A stretch of 64,000 bases of DNA from the NCBI GenBank assembly GCA_934757855.1, contig CAKVLR010000002.1, positions 62,001-126,000 on the forward strand. Direction: 5' to 3'. The notes beneath the pieces are model-generated. The model was given only the letters and a program-made list of their open reading frames with translations, was not told where the DNA came from and did no database searches. This DNA comes from an uncultured Clostridia bacterium. GTDB taxonomy: Bacteria; Bacillota; Clostridia; Christensenellales; UBA1242. Every line of letters starts with the position of its first letter. Within the stretch, counting starts at the first letter, position 1. The position numbers and the translations under genes are program-made. Below, piece after piece: positions 27,278-35,543 of this stretch.

Positions 27278-27586
27278 CTATAATTTGATATTGATATCAA
27301 CACCAGCAGGCAAGTCAAGTTTACTTAAAATATCAACTGTCTTGCTGTTTGCGCTGAAAATATCAATCAAGCGTTTGTGTGTGCGCAATTCAAATTGCTC
27401 ACGGCTATCCTTGTTGATGTGTGGTGAACGAAGGATAGTAATGATTTCTTTGTCGGTTGGAAGTGGAATAGGTCCAGAAATCTTGCAACCAGACTTTGTA
27501 GCTGCTTCAACGATGCGAGCGGCAGCCTCATCAATTAAGCGGTGGTCAAACGACTTCAACTTAATCCTGATTTTTTGTGTACTCAT
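27278..27586 (-). CDS. rpsJ: ribosomal protein S10 (NusE)
   Basis: 102 residues. IRIKLKSFDHRLIDEAAARI, GPIPLPTDKEIITILRSPHI and REQFELRTHKRLIDI are diagnostic. S10 is a 30S head protein and, as NusE, an antitermination factor. It is the first gene of the array, preceded by GGAGG and an unusually long leader. Confidence 0.97.
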   Translation of the reverse strand: MSTQKIRIKLKSFDHRLIDEAAARIVEAATKSGCKISGPIPLPTDKEIITILRSPHINKDSREQFELRTHKRLIDIFSANSKTVDILSKLDLPAGVDINIKL

Positions 27587-27911
27587 TGTACGACCTCCAA
27601 AAAGTATAACTCTTCAAGCGTTAGGTGTAATCACCCGCCTATCGCAAACCTAAAGTTTAATACCGATAGACCAACACACTATGTTTTTTCGCGTGCCGTA
27701 TGGCTCTAAAAATTAATTTAAAAAATTTTTTAAACTAAATAATGCCACGCGCACACGAATACGCACCCGTGTGTATCACACTGTAAGTCAAAAAAAATAA
27801 AAATTTTTCGTAACGCTTGAACGCAGTGCTTTTGCACCACTTGTACGCTCAAATTGTCCGTAAAATGTTGCTATTTTGCGGTAACTTTGAGTTTCTACCC
27901 AGACTAACAGT
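27587..27911 (-). promoter_or_regulatory. long structured leader of the S10 operon
   Basis: About 325 bases lie between the predicted transcription start near 27911 and the rpsJ ATG. On the minus strand a nested hairpin (TTGAGCG paired with CGTTCAA around GTGC-AAAA-GCAC, 27813-27851) is followed by an AT stretch ending in eight T (27790-27808), which could act as an attenuator. A second hairpin GCG-UAGG / CCUA-CGC (27619-27646) lies about 35 bases before the start codon. I do not recognise a known leader family. A regulatory role by L4 or another ribosomal protein is inference. Confidence 0.5.
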
Positions 27912-27917
27912 GAGATA

Positions 27918-27946
27918 AGTATATAATAATTGGAGGAAATTGTCAA
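27918..27946 (-). promoter_or_regulatory. sigma-A promoter of the S10 operon
   Basis: Minus strand TTGACA, 17-base spacer, TATACT. It is the only strong promoter seen upstream of rpsJ and probably drives the whole 16-kb array. Confidence 0.85.
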
Positions 27947-27976
27947 GGTATTTTTTAAAAAAATTTTGTTTTTGCA

Positions 27977-28091
27977 AAATTTTTTTGCTTGCTCTCCTAG
28001 CAAGCCTATACCACCAGTGGTATAGAAAAATACCTTGGCTCCGCGATATTTCTCACCTTTCTGCTATTTCTCCCTCCGCGGAGGCAATATG
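27977..28091. repeat. intergenic repeat, copy A
   Basis: Shares with copy B the sequence from GCTTGCTCTCCTAGCAAGC through a 75-base block (28017-28091 versus 28240-28314) with a single mismatch. It contains a GCTTGC/GCAAGC hairpin and a perfect CTATACCAC/GTGGTATAG hairpin, and includes the palindrome CTCCGCGGAG. Short frames inside it are not convincing genes. Confidence 0.75.
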
Positions 28092-28158
28092 GGTTGCTGT
28101 TCTAGTGTTATTTTTTGGTATTCATATTGCTTGTCCGTTGTGCTATTTTTGTTTTCTC

Positions 28159-28314
28159 AAAATTTTTTTTGCTTGCTCTCCTAGCAAGCCTATACCATCA
28201 AGCGCTAGTGAGCCGTTCCACGCCTCTCTACGCTTCCTTGTGGTATAGAAAAATACCTTGGCTCCGCGATATTTCTCACCTTTCTGCTATTTCTTCCTCC
28301 GCGGAGGCAATATG
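28159..28314. repeat. intergenic repeat, copy B
   Basis: Second copy of the repeat, differing by about 40 extra bases between the two arms of the CTATACCA/TGGTATAG hairpin. The AT-rich sequence after each copy is also alike, so the unit is about 185-230 bases in tandem. Confidence 0.75.
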
Positions 28315-28412
28315 TGCTACCATTCTATTGTTATTTTTTTGTATTTGTGTTGGTTTTGTGCACTACTCAAATTTTGTTTTCTCAAAATTTTTAATTTATT
28401 AAGTTAGTAGTG

Positions 28413-28440
28413 TTGACTTTTTTGAATTTTTGAGTATAAT
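28413..28440 (+). promoter_or_regulatory. promoter of an orphan small RNA
   Basis: Plus strand TTGACT, 16-base spacer, perfect TATAAT. No open frame follows; a compact folded RNA does. Confidence 0.75.
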
Positions 28441-28446
28441 AATAGT

Positions 28447-28524
28447 AACAAGTTCTTAATTGACGCATTAATTTGCGATTTAGGGAATTATACCCATCGG
28501 ACAAGAACTTGTTTTTATTTTTTA
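28447..28524 (+). ncRNA. candidate orphan small RNA, about 75 nt
   Basis: The predicted start of transcription (A at 28447, seven bases after the -10) is the first base of AACAAGTTCTT, which pairs perfectly with AAGAACTTGTT at 28503-28513, followed by TTTATTTTTT. The whole RNA is thus closed by an 11-base-pair stem that doubles as its terminator. Inside are two small hairpins: CGCA-TTAATT-TGCG, and GAT..GGG-loop-CCC-ATC. No ribosome-binding site or start codon is present. I do not recognise the family. It could be a regulatory RNA or an RNA partner of an unknown system. Confidence 0.6.
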
Positions 28525-28553
28525 TAATCATACCACAAAATTACTTATTACAC

Positions 28554-28578
28554 AAAAAACAAGCAAAAACTACTTGTT
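28554..28578 (-). terminator. terminator of the HipA-like kinase gene
   Basis: Minus strand AACAAG, 9-base loop, CTTGTT, then a T run, ten bases after the stop codon. Confidence 0.7.
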
Positions 28579-28587
28579 TTTTTAGTT

Positions 28588-29592
28588 TTATTGTATTTTT
28601 TGTTCTTCTAGGGTGTGTCGATTTACAATTTTGTTAATTTTATTTTCTTTTTGTTTAAATAGTTTAACACGCATTTCGTAAATTTGAGTGATATAATTTT
28701 CGACATCTTCATCTATTTCAATATTATTTTCGGTCTTAAATTTCGCTAACATTTTGGAAAAATCGAGATTTTTAAAAATTTCCACCAACTTTGCCACGCG
28801 TTTATCATTTTTTGCTTCACGCATAATATCTAACACAATCAAACCACCATCTTTGAGCAAATTATTTTGTTCCAAATTTTCCTCATCATCTATTGCGGTA
28901 AAACCCAAATGACTAAAAACTGGCGCTTTCCCGTCATTTTCAAAGTGCCAAATTCCAAAACTCATACCATTATCAAAAATAGGTGCAAGTTTCATCTCAT
29001 CTTTTGTGACCAAAAACTCCAAATTTGTCCAATTTCTATCGCCATTGCCTAAAAAATAGTCATATGTGGCGATTTCGCGCAATCTATTAGCGGTTTTCTT
29101 TTTGTCAAAACGAACTCTATAATATTGCGCAAATTCTTCCATTTTTTCGCAAATTGAGTCAATCGTAAAGGTACTACCGCCTCTATTCATTTCGTTTTCG
29201 ACCGCAAAATTGTAAAATTGAGAAAAAAACTCATTATCAAATTTGGTATTAATATCAAGAACCGAATTTTGGACTTTGTTCGCATATAGCAACTCCATCG
29301 CATCGAGCAAGGACACCTCGTATTTAACTCCACTCAAAAACGACTTACTCACACAACCCCGCTCACCGTTCAAGGTAGCAAAATCATATTTTACAAAATT
29401 TTTGCATCCCGTATGTTCCAAAATGTACGAAACAAAAACTTCCAAAACATCGTTTGGCAATACCACGCCATAATTGTTGCTAATATTCTTTTTAAAGTAA
29501 AGCAAATCACTTTCGGTCATCAAAATATATTTTTCGCTAGCGCCTTTTTTAACTTGATGAGCCGTATTTTGATATTTGTCCAAATTTAACAA
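28588..29592 (-). CDS. HipA/CtkA-like protein kinase
   Basis: 334 residues. The C-lobe shows the catalytic segment YDYFLGNGDRNWTNLEFL (Asp185, Asn190) and the metal-binding DNG at 207-209 (LAPIFDNGMSFG), the pattern of HipA/CtkA-type kinases. The N-lobe is short and I see no clear HipA-N domain. There is no HipB-like DNA-binding partner next to it. The start is a TTG with AGGAG ten bases upstream. It has its own promoter and terminator. Such kinases act as toxins or as phage/host regulators; the target here is unknown. Confidence 0.75.
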   Translation of the reverse strand: MLNLDKYQNTAHQVKKGASEKYILMTESDLLYFKKNISNNYGVVLPNDVLEVFVSYILEHTGCKNFVKYDFATLNGERGCVSKSFLSGVKYEVSLLDAMELLYANKVQNSVLDINTKFDNEFFSQFYNFAVENEMNRGGSTFTIDSICEKMEEFAQYYRVRFDKKKTANRLREIATYDYFLGNGDRNWTNLEFLVTKDEMKLAPIFDNGMSFGIWHFENDGKAPVFSHLGFTAIDDEENLEQNNLLKDGGLIVLDIMREAKNDKRVAKLVEIFKNLDFSKMLAKFKTENNIEIDEDVENYITQIYEMRVKLFKQKENKINKIVNRHTLEEQKIQ

Positions 29593-29614
29593 AGCCCTGC
29601 ACTCCTTTTAACCA

Positions 29615-29643
29615 AATATAACATAAAAAGAGAGCTAAGTCAA
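29615..29643 (-). promoter_or_regulatory. promoter of the HipA-like kinase gene
   Basis: Minus strand TTGACT, 17-base spacer, TATATT, about 20 bases before the TTG start. Confidence 0.65.
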
Positions 29644-29674
29644 ACTTACCCTCTAAATTTTGTTTCTATTTAAA

Positions 29675-29896
29675 TTATTTATTCAATTCCGTTGCAATGA
29701 TATACTCGGCACGCGCCTGTTCTTTTGTGTAACCTAAATCTACAAAAATTTGCAACGCGGTATTTATAGACATTGACAAAAGGCTATTTGGTATTAATAA
29801 CATTTCTTTTGCGATTTCTAGGCGTTTTCTTTTATTTTCATCACTTGCGCACTCACGCAATGCTTTATCGCATAACTTTAAATATTTTTCGTACAT
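29675..29896 (-). CDS. small protein of unknown function
   Basis: 73 residues, helical and charged, ATG behind AAGGAG. I do not recognise it. It lies between the transglutaminase-like gene and the kinase on the same strand, with 84 bases to the former and its own kinase-gene promoter downstream, so it is probably cotranscribed with the upstream gene. Confidence 0.55.
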   Translation of the reverse strand: MYEKYLKLCDKALRECASDENKRKRLEIAKEMLLIPNSLLSMSINTALQIFVDLGYTKEQARAEYIIATELNK

Positions 29897-29980
29897 ACCT
29901 TGCTCCTTGTGTTTTAATCTTTAAACATTACTGATAAAATTTGCATTTCACTTAATATTTTTAAATTTTTACCGCTTATT

Positions 29981-31240
29981 CTATCTCGTGTGTTCTTCTG
30001 GCGTGACATTGAGGTTATTTTGATTATTAAAAGTTTTGTTGCTCATTTTTTCTGCATATTCGCAATATGCAAGCAATTTTGGTGAAACAGTCCACTCGTT
30101 CCCCGTTAGCCACTTTCCAGTTTTCTTGTGATATTCCAACTGCTTGCGCGCAACATCCATATTTGAATGTTCCTCGACATATTCGCTCTTTATATCAGGA
30201 ATAATACTATTTATGTCGTAGTACCCACCGATATAGTCATAAGTGCCATTGTCAAATCCTTCTTGCAAAATATCGTGCTTGATTTCGTTCATTTCATTCG
30301 GCGGAGTTATTTTAATATAAAAGTTGCTATCTTCGCCTGCAAATGACAAAATTCCTACCATACCAAATCTTTCGTTATCTTTTTTCTCTTTAATGATTGT
30401 GTAACCGTAATTTTCGGCGTTATCAAGACCGCTTGAAATGCTTTTGTAAAGTTTTTTTACATATTTCATCGAAGCAATTTCGCTTAAATCAATTTTGCCG
30501 ACCTGTTCTAAGAAAATATCTATTTTTTCACTATCGCTTAAAAAACCTATTTCTTGATAAGCATAATCATAAAATTTATCTTCTAGCATTTTAACTTTTT
30601 GCTCATTGAACTTTTCTTCATTTTGTTGTTTTTGAAAAATATTATCTTGCTTGCGCACGATACTAGCGATTTTATCTAGCAACACATAAAAATTTTCCAT
30701 AATTTGAGTTTGCAATTCTGGCTGGTCATTTCTACGCCTATCTAACAAAATTGCTCTCAATTTATCGCCAACTTTCAAATTTGTCATATCGGCGTGACCA
30801 TAAAGCACAATTTCCTCATCAACTTTTAGCCCAAGTGGCAAATCTTCCTTCGGCATAGACGGAATATGCATCACTATATCACTATGTGTTCCATAGGCTT
30901 TTGTGCCATCATCAAAATTTGTACCACTCACAAACTCGGCATTAATACCCAACTCTTTTAATAAGTCGATACAAATTAAATTGAAATTGTAGCAAACGAC
31001 ATCATTTGTTTCTTCGCCAACTTTTTCTATATAATGTAAATCAGATTGTTTTTCTTGCTCCACCCCTTCTTGCTCAGCAGCAAAAAAGCCCGCATCGTAA
31101 TTTAGTACAGAACACAATTTTATATAAACAAAAAGACCTTGTTCAAGTCTAGTAAGACCATCTGGTAGGCTGCGCAAAATAGATTTTTTAAAATTTGGAT
31201 TAACCCTCATTATTTCCAAAGCATCATAATTTGTAAACAT
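29981..31240 (-). CDS. transglutaminase-like (papain-fold) protein, possibly leaderless mRNA
   Basis: 419 residues. The segment VVCYNFNLICIDLLKELGIN (Cys83) followed by THSDIVMHI (His119) matches the Cys...His arrangement and spacing of transglutaminase-like cysteine proteases. The catalytic Asp is not certain. The remainder is helical and charged with no clear second domain. The -10 box ends six bases before the first ATG (31240), so that start would be leaderless. An alternative ATG at 31210 has only a weak GGAAAT upstream. No signal peptide or membrane helix is visible. Function unknown. Confidence 0.6.
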   Translation of the reverse strand: MFTNYDALEIMRVNPNFKKSILRSLPDGLTRLEQGLFVYIKLCSVLNYDAGFFAAEQEGVEQEKQSDLHYIEKVGEETNDVVCYNFNLICIDLLKELGINAEFVSGTNFDDGTKAYGTHSDIVMHIPSMPKEDLPLGLKVDEEIVLYGHADMTNLKVGDKLRAILLDRRRNDQPELQTQIMENFYVLLDKIASIVRKQDNIFQKQQNEEKFNEQKVKMLEDKFYDYAYQEIGFLSDSEKIDIFLEQVGKIDLSEIASMKYVKKLYKSISSGLDNAENYGYTIIKEKKDNERFGMVGILSFAGEDSNFYIKITPPNEMNEIKHDILQEGFDNGTYDYIGGYYDINSIIPDIKSEYVEEHSNMDVARKQLEYHKKTGKWLTGNEWTVSPKLLAYCEYAEKMSNKTFNNQNNLNVTPEEHTR

Positions 31241-31246
31241 ACTTAT

Positions 31247-31275
31247 ATTATAGACAAAAAATTTAAAAAAGTCAA
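31247..31275 (-). promoter_or_regulatory. promoter of the transglutaminase-like gene
   Basis: Minus strand TTGACT, 17-base spacer, TATAAT. Predicted transcription starts at or within a base of the annotated ATG. Confidence 0.75.
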
Positions 31276-31332
31276 TTTAAAGATTATCTAAATTTAAAAG
31301 AAATAAAACAATGATACAAATTCTCCTAAACA

Positions 31333-31361
31333 ACAAAAAAACGAAGTCGTTAGACCTCGTT
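31333..31361 (-). terminator. terminator of the solitary 16S rRNA gene
   Basis: Minus strand AACGAGGTC, loop TAAC, GACTTCGTT (one G-U pair), then seven T. It ends the 16S transcript about 160 bases after the mature 3' end. Confidence 0.85.
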
Positions 31362-31518
31362 CTCTTTTATACCAGTAAAACTGAATAGTTTTAATTAGAT
31401 TTTTTATTCTTGGAGATTTTGTAGAGCATCACTCTACTCGAGCAGTCAAACTGCTATGACACCTCACAACTAAAAAGTTGTGGTCGACTTGGATTTATGG
31501 CTCTAAACCATATTCCTT
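31362..31518 (-). other. 16S rRNA 3' trailer with processing stem
   Basis: Three small hairpins follow the mature end (CACAACT/AGTTGTG, AGCAG/CTGCT, GTAGAG/CTCTAC). Bases 31377-31395 can pair over 19 positions (one G-U pair) with the 16S leader at 33152-33170. This is the long flanking stem that RNase III cuts to release pre-16S rRNA. Confidence 0.7.
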
Positions 31519-33036
<1,518 letters not shown>

Positions 33037-33206
33037 TTATGACTCAAAACCAAACTACTTGCGTAATTTGAGATTTTGATTAATTGTTAATTTAGTTATA
33101 CTTTGTTGCCAAAGTACAGAATTGACAAGAACTCAAAAAACCTTATTTTGTATTAAAACTATTCAATTTTCAAGGTACTTGTGTTATCTCCGTTTCAGGT
33201 GATAAC
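33037..33206 (-). other. 16S rRNA leader
   Basis: About 170 bases from the promoter to mature 16S. It contains ACCTTGAAAATTGAATA, similar to the conserved TTGAAAACT segment around Firmicutes rRNA genes, and the 5' half of the processing stem (33152-33170). Confidence 0.6.
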
Positions 33207-33213
33207 GATGTCG

Positions 33214-33242
33214 ATTATATCAGCAGTTGGGCATAATGTCAA
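33214..33242 (-). promoter_or_regulatory. 16S rRNA promoter
   Basis: Perfect consensus on the minus strand: TTGACA, 17-base spacer, TATAAT, with AT-rich sequence upstream that could serve as an UP element. Confidence 0.88.
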
Positions 33243-33589
33243 CAACTTTTTTAAAGTTTTTTGAAAAATTTTGAGTTTTTTGCCAAAAATACCCCATTTT
33301 TGCCCTTTTTGCAGTAAACCCACCCGTGTGTTTGTGGTATTTTATTTAATTTAGTTATATAAAAATTCCAAAAAATACTCAAAGTTTTCGCCCTGCTACC
33401 CTTTTTTACTTCGCAATTTTTGCCAAATTTGCCAAAATTTCACTATTTTTTACATACCTAAAAGCGAGAATTTTAATAAATTAACCCCTCGCAAGAATTG
33501 CAATTTTATTAGCCTACGCGCGCGCACGCGCGTATGTGTACGCGTTCATATAAATATATATAATCAAAGCGGTAATGTTTTACATAACT
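33243..33589. other. AT-rich intergenic region between 16S rRNA and ung
   Basis: No gene is visible. Most is A/T-rich with runs of T. The notable piece is a 31-base tract of perfectly alternating pyrimidine and purine at 33515-33545. Confidence 0.5.
33515..33545. repeat. alternating pyrimidine-purine tract (Z-DNA-prone)
   Basis: 31 bases alternate without a break, mainly CG, CA/TG and TA steps, starting TACGCGCGCGCACGCG. The surrounding DNA is strongly AT-rich, and an AT-alternating stretch follows after a short break. Confidence 0.7.
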
Positions 33590-33618
33590 TTGACTTTTAA
33601 ATTTTCGTGTGGTATAAT
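33590..33618 (+). promoter_or_regulatory. ung promoter
   Basis: TTGACT, 17-base spacer, TATAAT with extended TGG, 26 bases upstream of the ung ATG. Confidence 0.82.
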
Positions 33619-33644
33619 TTTTAAAAAATCATAAAGGAACAATT

Positions 33645-34316
33645 ATGAAAATCTCGAAATCTTGGTACGAACTATTAAAACCCGAATTTGAAAAGCCATA
33701 TTACAAGGAATTGCAAGCATTTTTGGCTGATGAGTACTCACACTACACTATTTACCCTACTCCTGACAATGTATTTAACGCGTTAAACTTAGTGCCGTAC
33801 GACAAAGTGCGCGTAGTTATCATTGGTCAAGACCCTTACCACGCACCAAATCAAGCACACGGGCTTAGTTTTTCCGTACAAAAAGGTGTAGATATTCCGC
33901 CTAGCCTGCAAAATATTTACAAAGAAATTCAAAATGACTTGGGCTATCCTATTCCAACAACTGGCGACCTGACCAGTTGGGCAAAACAAGGCGTTCTGCT
34001 ACTCAACTCAGTGCTTACCGTGCGTGCAGGTCTTGCAAATTCGCATAGAGGACACGGCTGGGAGCAATTTACAAGCGCGATTATTAGATTACTTTCCGAG
34101 CGCAATACGCCTATTATTTTTATGTTATGGGGAAACAATGCGAAAGCACTAGCAAAAGAAGTAGATACAAGCAAACATTTCATTCTCACAGCGCCTCACC
34201 CTAGCCCACTTTCTGCGTATTCTGGCTTTTTTGGTTGCAAGCATTTCAGCAAATGCAATGAGTTTTTAAAATCTATCGGCTCTACGCCTATTGACTGGCA
34301 TATTAAATCTAACTAG
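33645..34316 (+). CDS. ung: uracil-DNA glycosylase, family 1
   Basis: 223 residues, normal length. It removes uracil from DNA to start base-excision repair. The water-activating loop is GQDPYHAP (Asp63 region, residues 61-68) and the Leu-intercalation loop is HPSPLSAYSGFFGCKHFS near residue 185. The ATG is preceded by AAAGGAA. Monocistronic with its own promoter. Confidence 0.97.
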   Translation: MKISKSWYELLKPEFEKPYYKELQAFLADEYSHYTIYPTPDNVFNALNLVPYDKVRVVIIGQDPYHAPNQAHGLSFSVQKGVDIPPSLQNIYKEIQNDLGYPIPTTGDLTSWAKQGVLLLNSVLTVRAGLANSHRGHGWEQFTSAIIRLLSERNTPIIFMLWGNNAKALAKEVDTSKHFILTAPHPSPLSAYSGFFGCKHFSKCNEFLKSIGSTPIDWHIKSN

Positions 34317-34414
34317 AAATACTGAGAGACTACCCCTTGAAGTACCATTAGGTACGGAAGTCTGGCAGAACACGGCGGTCAAGTAGAATAGTGAGAAATT
34401 AGCCAGCAATATAT

Positions 34415-34453
34415 AGAGATTGCCACCCCCCCTTACAGGGGTTCGCAATGACA
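34415..34453. repeat. short palindromic intergenic repeat, copy 1
   Basis: Begins AGAGATTGCCAC and ends CGCAATGACA. The same ends recur seven bases later in copy 2 with a different centre. The TTGC...GCAA ends pair. Confidence 0.65.
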
Positions 34454-34459
34454 AAAAGC

Positions 34460-34497
34460 AGAGATTGCCACGGTCGTTGCACTCCCTCGCAATGACA
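34460..34497. repeat. short palindromic intergenic repeat, copy 2
   Basis: Same AGAGATTGCCAC...CGCAATGACA frame as copy 1. This resembles REP-like dispersed elements seen between genes in many bacteria; only two copies are visible here. Confidence 0.65.
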
Positions 34498-34509
34498 AGT
34501 TGAAAAGAA

Positions 34510-34543
34510 AAAAGACATACTGAATAAACTCAATATGTCTTTT
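34510..34543. terminator. bidirectional terminator between ung and the membrane protein gene
   Basis: AAAAGACATA pairs with TATGTCTTTT across a 14-base loop between two convergent genes, with A/T runs on both sides. Confidence 0.8.
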
Positions 34544-34552
34544 CTTATTTTA

Positions 34553-35437
34553 CTATCTTTGTTGTTCTGACTCAAATTCAGCTTCATCAGGAGCGTAACC
34601 AATCACAATGTCATCATAAACATCGTATTCTTTGTTGTTGATTTTCTTTTTCTCAGGTTTTACCTCATCATCAAGGTTTATATCAATCACAGCCTCATCT
34701 GTTTTTCCGCCTTTAAAAGGGTCAGAAGCAAGCGCTTCTGCCTTTTTCTCTGCTTCAACACGCGCACGCTCTTTTTCCATTCGTTCGCGCTCCGCACCCA
34801 CTTTTTGCCAAATCTCATCTTGAACTATGTCACTTTCGGCAGATAAAATTCGTTTTTGCAACTTATAGCCCCAAGATGCCCTATCTTGAGCGTGGCGCAA
34901 AGCCTGCCTTGACACGATTTCTTTTGCATCATCAAGTGACAATTCAGGCGCAACAAACTCACTCTTTAATGCCAAAGCGCCCTTTTCGATATATTTCTCA
35001 GGGTTTGACCAAATGTGATATTTTAGCAATTTATTTAATTTTTTATTTGCTTCTTTGCTCTTGATTATATTGCTTCTTCTACAATGTAAAAACGAAGCAA
35101 CAAAGCAACCAGCAATTACCACTGGCGCGCCGTAAATAGTGCCACCTAAAGCAACATTAACCAACAGCATATTGTTTACTTCAAATGCGTAATTGATTAC
35201 ATTATCTAAAATTTGCCCTTCAAGCATACCCAACGGATTTCGCATATAAAATGAAGCAAGACTAACAGAAGCAAGAGAGCCTAATACCAAATCCGCTTTC
35301 ATCCAACGGCGATTGCGGTTACTTTTTAATTTTTGCAAACCTAACGCTTTATGAACATTGCGCAAAGGTTTAATTTCCTCTTTTGAAGGAGTCTTTACGC
35401 TCGGTTGAAAAATCTTTAAGTCACTATTTTTTGACAT
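34553..35437 (-). CDS. membrane protein of unknown function with acidic C-terminus
   Basis: 294 residues. Two or three hydrophobic segments lie at about residues 48-65, 90-115 and possibly near 70-85. The long C-terminal part is cytosolic in character: a charged helix rich in Arg, Glu and Ala (about 205-235) and an acidic tail. I do not recognise a family. It has its own promoter and is separated by a terminator from the tRNA-modification operon. Confidence 0.7.
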   Translation of the reverse strand: MSKNSDLKIFQPSVKTPSKEEIKPLRNVHKALGLQKLKSNRNRRWMKADLVLGSLASVSLASFYMRNPLGMLEGQILDNVINYAFEVNNMLLVNVALGGTIYGAPVVIAGCFVASFLHCRRSNIIKSKEANKKLNKLLKYHIWSNPEKYIEKGALALKSEFVAPELSLDDAKEIVSRQALRHAQDRASWGYKLQKRILSAESDIVQDEIWQKVGAERERMEKERARVEAEKKAEALASDPFKGGKTDEAVIDINLDDEVKPEKKKINNKEYDVYDDIVIGYAPDEAEFESEQQR

Positions 35438-35459
35438 AACTATTCACCTCTTATGAGGC

Positions 35460-35488
35460 ATTATAACACAGAAACTAAAATCTGTAAA
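35460..35488 (-). promoter_or_regulatory. promoter of the 294-residue membrane protein gene
   Basis: Minus strand TTTACA, 17-base spacer, TATAAT, 22 bases before the ATG. Confidence 0.75.
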
Positions 35489-35500
35489 CCCAAATTAAGC

Positions 35501-35534
35501 AAAAAGAGTAAATTTTTTACAAATCTACTCTTTT
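35501..35534 (-). terminator. terminator of the trhP operon
   Basis: Minus strand AAAAGAGTA pairs with TACTCTTTTT around an AT loop, ten bases after the trhP stop. Confidence 0.75.
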
Positions 35535-35543
35535 AGGAATTTA

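Noticed and set aside
27788..28003. Minus-strand 71-codon frame across the S10 promoter
   Set aside because: It spans the -35/-10 promoter and repeat copy A; composition and lack of ribosome-binding site speak against a gene.
27940..28402. Two overlapping plus-strand frames of 102 and 95 codons in the intergenic repeat
   Set aside because: They arise from the duplicated repeat, lack ribosome-binding sites and have low-complexity hydrophobic content.
31362..31518. tRNA genes behind the 16S gene
   Set aside because: The three hairpins there do not form a cloverleaf and there is no CCA-type 3' end or anticodon arm pattern; they fit a processing trailer.
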